A DNA stretch of 64,000 nucleotides. Origin: Porphyromonadaceae bacterium UBA7048 (lineage in GTDB: Bacteria > Bacteroidota > Bacteroidia > Bacteroidales > Muribaculaceae). Location: positions 24,594-88,593 of the forward strand of contig DLAL01000057.1 in NCBI GenBank assembly GCA_002493945.1. Direction: 5' to 3'. Below are positions 59,711 through 64,000 of this stretch, in pieces. The position numbers were made by a program, and so were the translations under genes. Under the pieces are notes generated by a model. It had not been told where the DNA came from, made no database searches, and worked only from the letters and a program-made list of their open reading frames with translations. The first letter of the stretch is position 1; the number at the start of each line of letters is the position of its first letter.

Positions 59711-62085
59711 AAATTCTCCTTACTCTTTGGTGCGCTGTCCTTGCTTTCCCATTGTTCCTTGGTGCTCAGACACCGGCCTCCGTGCAATTTTGCGATCGCT
59801 CATATTCGTATGGAGCTGGTAATGATACGGTAAAGATATTCTTCAATGTGCGGGATAATCAGGATAAGCGTATCACCAATCTTTCTCCGGATGCCTTGAT
59901 GAAGATGCTGGTTTTCTCAGAAGACGGAAAGCCTGTGCCCGAACCAGTATTCAGCCGGGTAAGTAGTGGAGTGCGAATCCCTGCGGACTATACATTCTCA
60001 ATATTGCTTGACAGAAGTATTCCGGAACAGGGGAAAGTCCGGATTCTCAAAGTGGTGCGTGATTTCATTGAGACAGCTCCTGACAGCAGCGTGTTTGTGT
60101 CCTTTTATGGCGATGGAGTGTCTGGCACTGTCATGGCCTCTCGCTCGAATATTGACAGAATCGGCAAAGAATTTCTACGGCCATCTGAGGGAAAGGCATT
60201 TTATAGTGGAATTTGTGCCAAATTAGCAGAATTCTCACCCGAAATTCCCTCTTTTATAAAGGACATTCGGGCGTCAGGATATGTCGCAAATCCTTTAGTC
60301 TGTCAGAGAGCTGCTGCCAATCCCGGTAAAAACTGGATGATGGTATTTGCAGAAGGCAGCCGTAGGCCTGATGATGAGGAGCTGTACTTTGTATCGATGG
60401 TTGACTATCAGGCTCAGCATTCGGCCACTCTTCCCCGTGTGTATGCGTTCTATTATACGGCAGACGGACAGAATCCCGTAATAGATATTACTCTTGAAAA
60501 TCTTGTCAGACCAAAGGATGCACAAGGTAATACGATTACTCCGCTTGTCGGAAAAGTGAATTCGTCGGCTGATATGGAAGAAGTGCTCAAGTCTTTCCAG
60601 ACAGTGATTGATGAGGCGGCGTATGATTATTGTCTTACGTATCGGGTTGCGGCCGGAGCGGAATATGCCGGAAATGTCTCATTCGAGGCCACCTCTGGAT
60701 ATGTCACTCTCGGAGAGACTACTTTCACTATCGGTTCGGCTGAACGGCCTTGGCCGGAACGTCCCAAAAGTACCATAGGCTTTTTTGCAGAACTTCTTGT
60801 CGCCGTATTGGTAACGCTTCTGACTTTCGCTTTGTTCTTTATGGTGATGAAAATTCTGGTTCCTTGGATTCAGTCGTTGATGTTCAAGAAGCGGTATTAC
60901 AGGAAATATCAGCCTGAAGCGAATATTCAGCGCCGTATATGCCATTATTGCAAGCAGGAGCTTCGCCCCGGGCAGACAATTGTCGCGAGATGTCAGCACT
61001 GGATGCACAGCCACTGTTGGGAAGAGAACGGATTCAAATGCGCCGAGTTCGGGCAGAATTGCAAAGTCGGCATACAGAATCATGTCGAATGGGGCGAGCT
61101 GTTCAGACTGAGTACACTCCGCGAATGTTCCCAGACCATCGCAGGTATTCTTGCCGGTTTTATAAGTTGGATTATATATGAACTGTGCGGCCGCGGCGGA
61201 TTCTCAGCTATTGCACGGTTCATAGTCTCGTTGGTGTTCGATCCGGAAGAAGAAGGCTCGGCATTGCTCTTCGGTGACTGTGTCTCCCGCACCGAGTCAT
61301 TTCTGATGATCGGTCTGTTGCTTGGCTTTTTTATCTCTCTCGTATTCAGGTATAAGGACGATATCCGCGACCGTAATCTGATGGTATGGTGCCGCATTAT
61401 AGGTTTATCGGCTCTTTCCGGAGTTATCGGCATGATTGCTTTCGGTATCGGTGCTGACTTATTCTGTCTGATTCTGTCATGGACGGATGCTACGTATATT
61501 TCCTGGTATTGCTCGTTGCCGGCCTATGTTCTTTTCTCAATCAGTATCTCTCTTTCATTGACCATCAGATCATCAATACCTGTGCGTAGTGCGTTGCTCG
61601 GCGGTACGATATCATCTCTTATAGGATTCCTCATACTTTATTTTACCCGATTCACCGGAAGCGGATATCAGTGGCTGAACATGCTTCTTAATTTCGTTAT
61701 TTACGGCGGCGGTCTTGGTGCATCACTTGTCACAGCCCGAATGTTGGCCGAACGTTACTTCCTTGTGATACAGAATGGAGTCAAAGCCGGACAGCGTATT
61801 CCTATTCATAAATGGATGAATGCAACAGGAGGTGGCAATAAAGTGTCTGTCGGCATGACCGGAGACTGTGAGATTCAGATGACATGGGAGAAAAGTAATC
61901 GGGTAGCCAAAGAACATGCCCAGCTCTATATTGATCACGAAAAGATGCTCCCGGTTATTAAGCCTCTTGCTACTGGTGTATTGTATAACTCCCGTGCCGA
62001 GCTTCCTGTCAATCGTCCTGCCGTTCTTTCAAATGGAGATACGTTTAAGATCGGAGATACGATTTTCAGATATGAGGAAGCGTGA
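59689..62085 (+). CDS. Membrane protein with vWA-like, RING-like zinc and FHA-like domains (candidate E3), 798 aa
   Basis: Signal peptide (1-26), a von Willebrand A-like periplasmic domain (about 95-330, with FSILLDRSIPEQGKVRILKVVRDFI; the metal-site DxS is DRS), transmembrane helix (about 363-391), then a cytosolic RING-like cluster: C418, C421, C435, H437, H440, H442, C443, C451, C458 (CHYC, ARCQHWMHSHCW, KC-x6-C). Six more membrane segments (about 480-690) and a C-terminal FHA-like domain (about 705-798: VSVGMTGDCEIQMTWEKSNRVAKEHAQLYIDHEK) follow. RING plus FHA suggests an E3 that reads phosphorylated proteins. The RING spacing is unusual (C6-x7-C7-x6-C8). The vWA part could also relate to the vWA domain of TssR. 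Inferred role. Confidence 0.75.
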   Translation: MDKKKTLKILLTLWCAVLAFPLFLGAQTPASVQFCDRSYSYGAGNDTVKIFFNVRDNQDKRITNLSPDALMKMLVFSEDGKPVPEPVFSRVSSGVRIPADYTFSILLDRSIPEQGKVRILKVVRDFIETAPDSSVFVSFYGDGVSGTVMASRSNIDRIGKEFLRPSEGKAFYSGICAKLAEFSPEIPSFIKDIRASGYVANPLVCQRAAANPGKNWMMVFAEGSRRPDDEELYFVSMVDYQAQHSATLPRVYAFYYTADGQNPVIDITLENLVRPKDAQGNTITPLVGKVNSSADMEEVLKSFQTVIDEAAYDYCLTYRVAAGAEYAGNVSFEATSGYVTLGETTFTIGSAERPWPERPKSTIGFFAELLVAVLVTLLTFALFFMVMKILVPWIQSLMFKKRYYRKYQPEANIQRRICHYCKQELRPGQTIVARCQHWMHSHCWEENGFKCAEFGQNCKVGIQNHVEWGELFRLSTLRECSQTIAGILAGFISWIIYELCGRGGFSAIARFIVSLVFDPEEEGSALLFGDCVSRTESFLMIGLLLGFFISLVFRYKDDIRDRNLMVWCRIIGLSALSGVIGMIAFGIGADLFCLILSWTDATYISWYCSLPAYVLFSISISLSLTIRSSIPVRSALLGGTISSLIGFLILYFTRFTGSGYQWLNMLLNFVIYGGGLGASLVTARMLAERYFLVIQNGVKAGQRIPIHKWMNATGGGNKVSVGMTGDCEIQMTWEKSNRVAKEHAQLYIDHEKMLPVIKPLATGVLYNSRAELPVNRPAVLSNGDTFKIGDTIFRYEEA

Positions 62086-62117
62086 ATTGACTTGAACCAA
62101 ATATAATATCAAACATA

Positions 62118-62843
62118 ATGAAACATTTTCTTTCAATCTGTGTCATCGCTCTCTCTGCATTTTTGAGCTCTGCACAGACCGTTATTGACAACTTTACTGT
62201 TGGTCCGTTTATTGTAGACTACAAAGGGAAAGGCAATATCAATTACCGCCTTCGTGAGAATACTGATTTATACGAATACTTCGGACTCGCCAAGGACACT
62301 ACAATCGTTACCGCGGTTCCGACAAATCCTGTGACTAATGCTTTCGCAATATCAGGATACGTAGGTGCAAACCGTTTCGCAGCCAAGGAAATCGGTCTGG
62401 AGGGTGTCTGGAAACATGCTCTGAAATCCTCTCTTTTCTTTAATGCCGGCTTGTCTCTGACAGTTGATTATGCTGATTTTGGAAGTCACGGAGTGCACCG
62501 TGGAATGTTAGAAATTGGAGTTCCCCTTCAGATAGAACTCGGACGTCTCGACCGTAGCACTGCTTCACTGTACGGAATACTCGGTATCTCTCCGGCAGTA
62601 TATACTACGTTGAAAGCAACCAAGTGGAACGGTAGCACACGTGTCGACGATGTCAGCAAGACCGGTTTCATAGTTGCTCCTCGTCTTGAATTCGGTGGCA
62701 ATATCCCTGTCGGGAGTACGATCATGCGTCTGGGTGTATATGGCGTGTACAAGATTAATTGTACTGCCGGCGATTATAATGTTTACACAATCGGCGGCGC
62801 TGGCCGTATGTTCCTCGGAGCAAAAATAGGTGTTGTGCTTTGA
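62118..62843 (+). CDS. Outer-membrane-type beta protein of unknown function, 241 aa
   Basis: Signal peptide (1-20, SSAQ), then alternating beta strands with aromatic belts (GPFIVDYKGKGNINYRL, ANRFAAKEIGLEGVWKHALKSSLFFNAGLSLTVDYADF, LEFGGNIPVGSTIMRLGVYGVYKINC) ending GAKIGVVL, typical of a small eight-strand barrel. Probably sits in the outer membrane. Lies 32 bases after the RING/FHA gene and one base before the E1-like gene, so it is part of the operon. No family recognised. Confidence 0.7.
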   Translation: MKHFLSICVIALSAFLSSAQTVIDNFTVGPFIVDYKGKGNINYRLRENTDLYEYFGLAKDTTIVTAVPTNPVTNAFAISGYVGANRFAAKEIGLEGVWKHALKSSLFFNAGLSLTVDYADFGSHGVHRGMLEIGVPLQIELGRLDRSTASLYGILGISPAVYTTLKATKWNGSTRVDDVSKTGFIVAPRLEFGGNIPVGSTIMRLGVYGVYKINCTAGDYNVYTIGGAGRMFLGAKIGVVL

Positions 62844-62844
62844 T

Positions 62845-64000
62845 ATGGCACGTATACATGAATACGAATGGGGTGAAGGCGTTTTTACGCTTCTTTCCTG
62901 GTTCAGAAAAGACCGGGTGAAAAATGCCCGAGTCCTGGTTGCCGGTGCCGGTGCGCTTGGAAATGAAGTTATAAAAAACCTCGCCCTTTTTGGAATCGGT
63001 AATATTTATGTTTGTGATTTTGACAGGGTTGAAATCACAAACCTCACACGTTCCGTATTGTTCCGCGAAAAAGATGCTTTGCAACATGGGTTTAAGGCCG
63101 AAGTTGCCGCCTCTCGCGCAATGGAGATAAACCCTCAGATTAGAATTACTCCGATAGTAGGCAATCTTTTCTCTGAGATAGGGCTTGGACTCTATCGTGC
63201 GGTTGATGTGGTGATTGGTTGCCTCGACAGTCGTCTGGCCCGTTATCAACTTAACCGCATGGCATTGCGCGCAGACAAAACATGGATTGACGGCAGTATA
63301 GAAAATCTGACGGGCACAGTCAGGGTTTATGCGCCGGGAGTGAGTTGCTACGAATGTGGACTTTCCCGTGAAGAATTCAGCATCATTATGCTTAGAACGG
63401 GTTGTGCCGATGTCGTGCGGGCGCAGACATCGCAGGGACGTGTCGCTACAACTCCAATCAGTGCATCCGTAATAGGAGCAATACAGGCACAGGAAGCCAT
63501 CAAGATAATACATGAGAATGAATACGATACTCCGGACCTTCCTTACACGACATTGAAAGGAAAAATGTGGCGTTTCGAAGGGTTGACCAATACGACTAAT
63601 ACTTATCGGTTCGCCTCCTGGAAGAAAACCTGTCCGGCACATGACTGCTGGAGTGATATAGTGGAAGTCGAAGCACTGTCGGCTACTATGCCTGTAAAGG
63701 AAGCGCTTGGACTCATCCGGTCAACACTCGGAGCCCGGGCTGCCGAAATCAATATGATGAATAATAAGTTCATTGAAATGATTGTGTCAGACCATCCGGA
63801 AGAATTCAGAGTGATGGTTCCGGAGTCTCGTTTGGATGACCTTATTGAGAGAACTCCCGAATTGCACAAACTCAGCAGGAGGACACTCTTTCATAAAAAG
63901 TTCTATGAGAATATCGATGATTCTTTTCCGTTTCAGAACCTGACACTTGAGCAAATCGGTATACCGCGGTTTGATGTAATTAGGGATATTCGGTTAATGA
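62845..64000 (+). CDS. E1/ThiF-like activating enzyme, partial (at least 385 aa)
   Basis: Open to the window end. Adenylating fold with the Rossmann loop VLVAGAGALGNEV (31-42), VCDFDRVEITNLTRSVLF (56-73, with Asp58/Asp60, Asn66 and Arg69), and GCLDSRLARYQLNR (about 125). A zinc site is formed by CYEC (168-171) and CPAHDC (about 264). The candidate thioester Cys is C187 in TGCADVV, at the position of the catalytic Cys in ThiF/MoeB. A C-terminal extension (about 275 onward) is not recognised. It would activate the terminal Gly of the Ubl encoded at 54.3 kb and hand it to the E2. Start ATG 62845. Confidence 0.85.
   Translation, partial: MARIHEYEWGEGVFTLLSWFRKDRVKNARVLVAGAGALGNEVIKNLALFGIGNIYVCDFDRVEITNLTRSVLFREKDALQHGFKAEVAASRAMEINPQIRITPIVGNLFSEIGLGLYRAVDVVIGCLDSRLARYQLNRMALRADKTWIDGSIENLTGTVRVYAPGVSCYECGLSREEFSIIMLRTGCADVVRAQTSQGRVATTPISASVIGAIQAQEAIKIIHENEYDTPDLPYTTLKGKMWRFEGLTNTTNTYRFASWKKTCPAHDCWSDIVEVEALSATMPVKEALGLIRSTLGARAAEINMMNNKFIEMIVSDHPEEFRVMVPESRLDDLIERTPELHKLSRRTLFHKKFYENIDDSFPFQNLTLEQIGIPRFDVIRDIRLM

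Overview
The window is a chromosome segment of a Bacteroidales bacterium, most likely a Muribaculaceae-like gut commensal (inference). The evidence is the promoter type (TTTG, about 20 bases, TAnnTTTG), a UpxY/NusG-like antiterminator behind an invertible promoter, a DUF5686 surface protein, DUF4143 and GH115 proteins, a ferredoxin-linked 2-oxoglutarate oxidoreductase, and a Bacteroidetes-type (T6SSiii-like) contractile secretion locus. The backbone is GC-rich. Three stretches are visibly more AT-rich and look acquired: 26.1-28.2 kb, 32.8-34.2 kb and everything right of about 42.3 kb.

Region 1 (1-26.1 kb) is mostly housekeeping. It has a decayed YafQ/DinJ toxin-antitoxin remnant; folate, S41 protease and dCMP deaminase genes; lrgAB; panC-panD; ffh; folD; a CapA-like protein; trmN6; a CPBP protease; a dead GH27 alpha-galactosidase; a coaX-OMP-lptC-CNNM operon; lepA; a GH115 glucuronidase; recX-prmC-obg; and a three-gene partial pathway for a CMP-activated nonulosonic acid (legionaminic/sialic type).

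Region 2 (26.1-42.3 kb) starts with a two-gene ATPase + HNH module resembling the Septu (PtuA/PtuB) phage-defence family, without a reverse transcriptase. It continues with rlmD, a CYTH protein, a DUF5686 surface protein, a DUF4143 ATPase behind 33-bp tandem repeats, a DUF1015 protein, purA, fur, tRNA-Gly(CCC), korAB and a PepSY-like protein, and ends in an aldo/keto reductase that has lost its N-terminal part where the next region begins.

Region 3 (42.3-64 kb, continuing past the window) is the most interesting. An 18-bp inverted repeat flanks a 164-bp segment whose only recognisable promoter points leftward, away from the operon, so the locus looks phase-variable and is read here in the OFF orientation. 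The operon begins with a UpxY-like antiterminator, then genes for a contractile injection system: ClpV-like ATPase, sheath TssB and TssC, two Hcp/TssD-like proteins, VgrG, a small unknown protein, a PAAR-like tip, a DUF2235 lipase-type effector and a probable DUF2931 immunity protein. Directly after these, in the same direction and mostly overlapping or closely spaced, come the parts of a ubiquitin-like conjugation pathway: a ubiquitin-like protein with C-terminal Gly, an E2-fold protein with HPN and active-site Cys, two secreted or membrane unknowns, a transmembrane JAMM isopeptidase, a membrane protein with a RING-like zinc motif and an FHA-like domain (candidate E3), a small outer-membrane-type protein, and an E1/ThiF-like enzyme that runs off the window. 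Together they suggest a phase-switched secretion apparatus with an intracellular protein-modification system. The physical linkage is seen directly; the functional coupling is inference. T6SS baseplate and membrane-complex genes (TssE/F/G/K/N/O/P/Q/R) were not recognised in the window and may lie beyond it.
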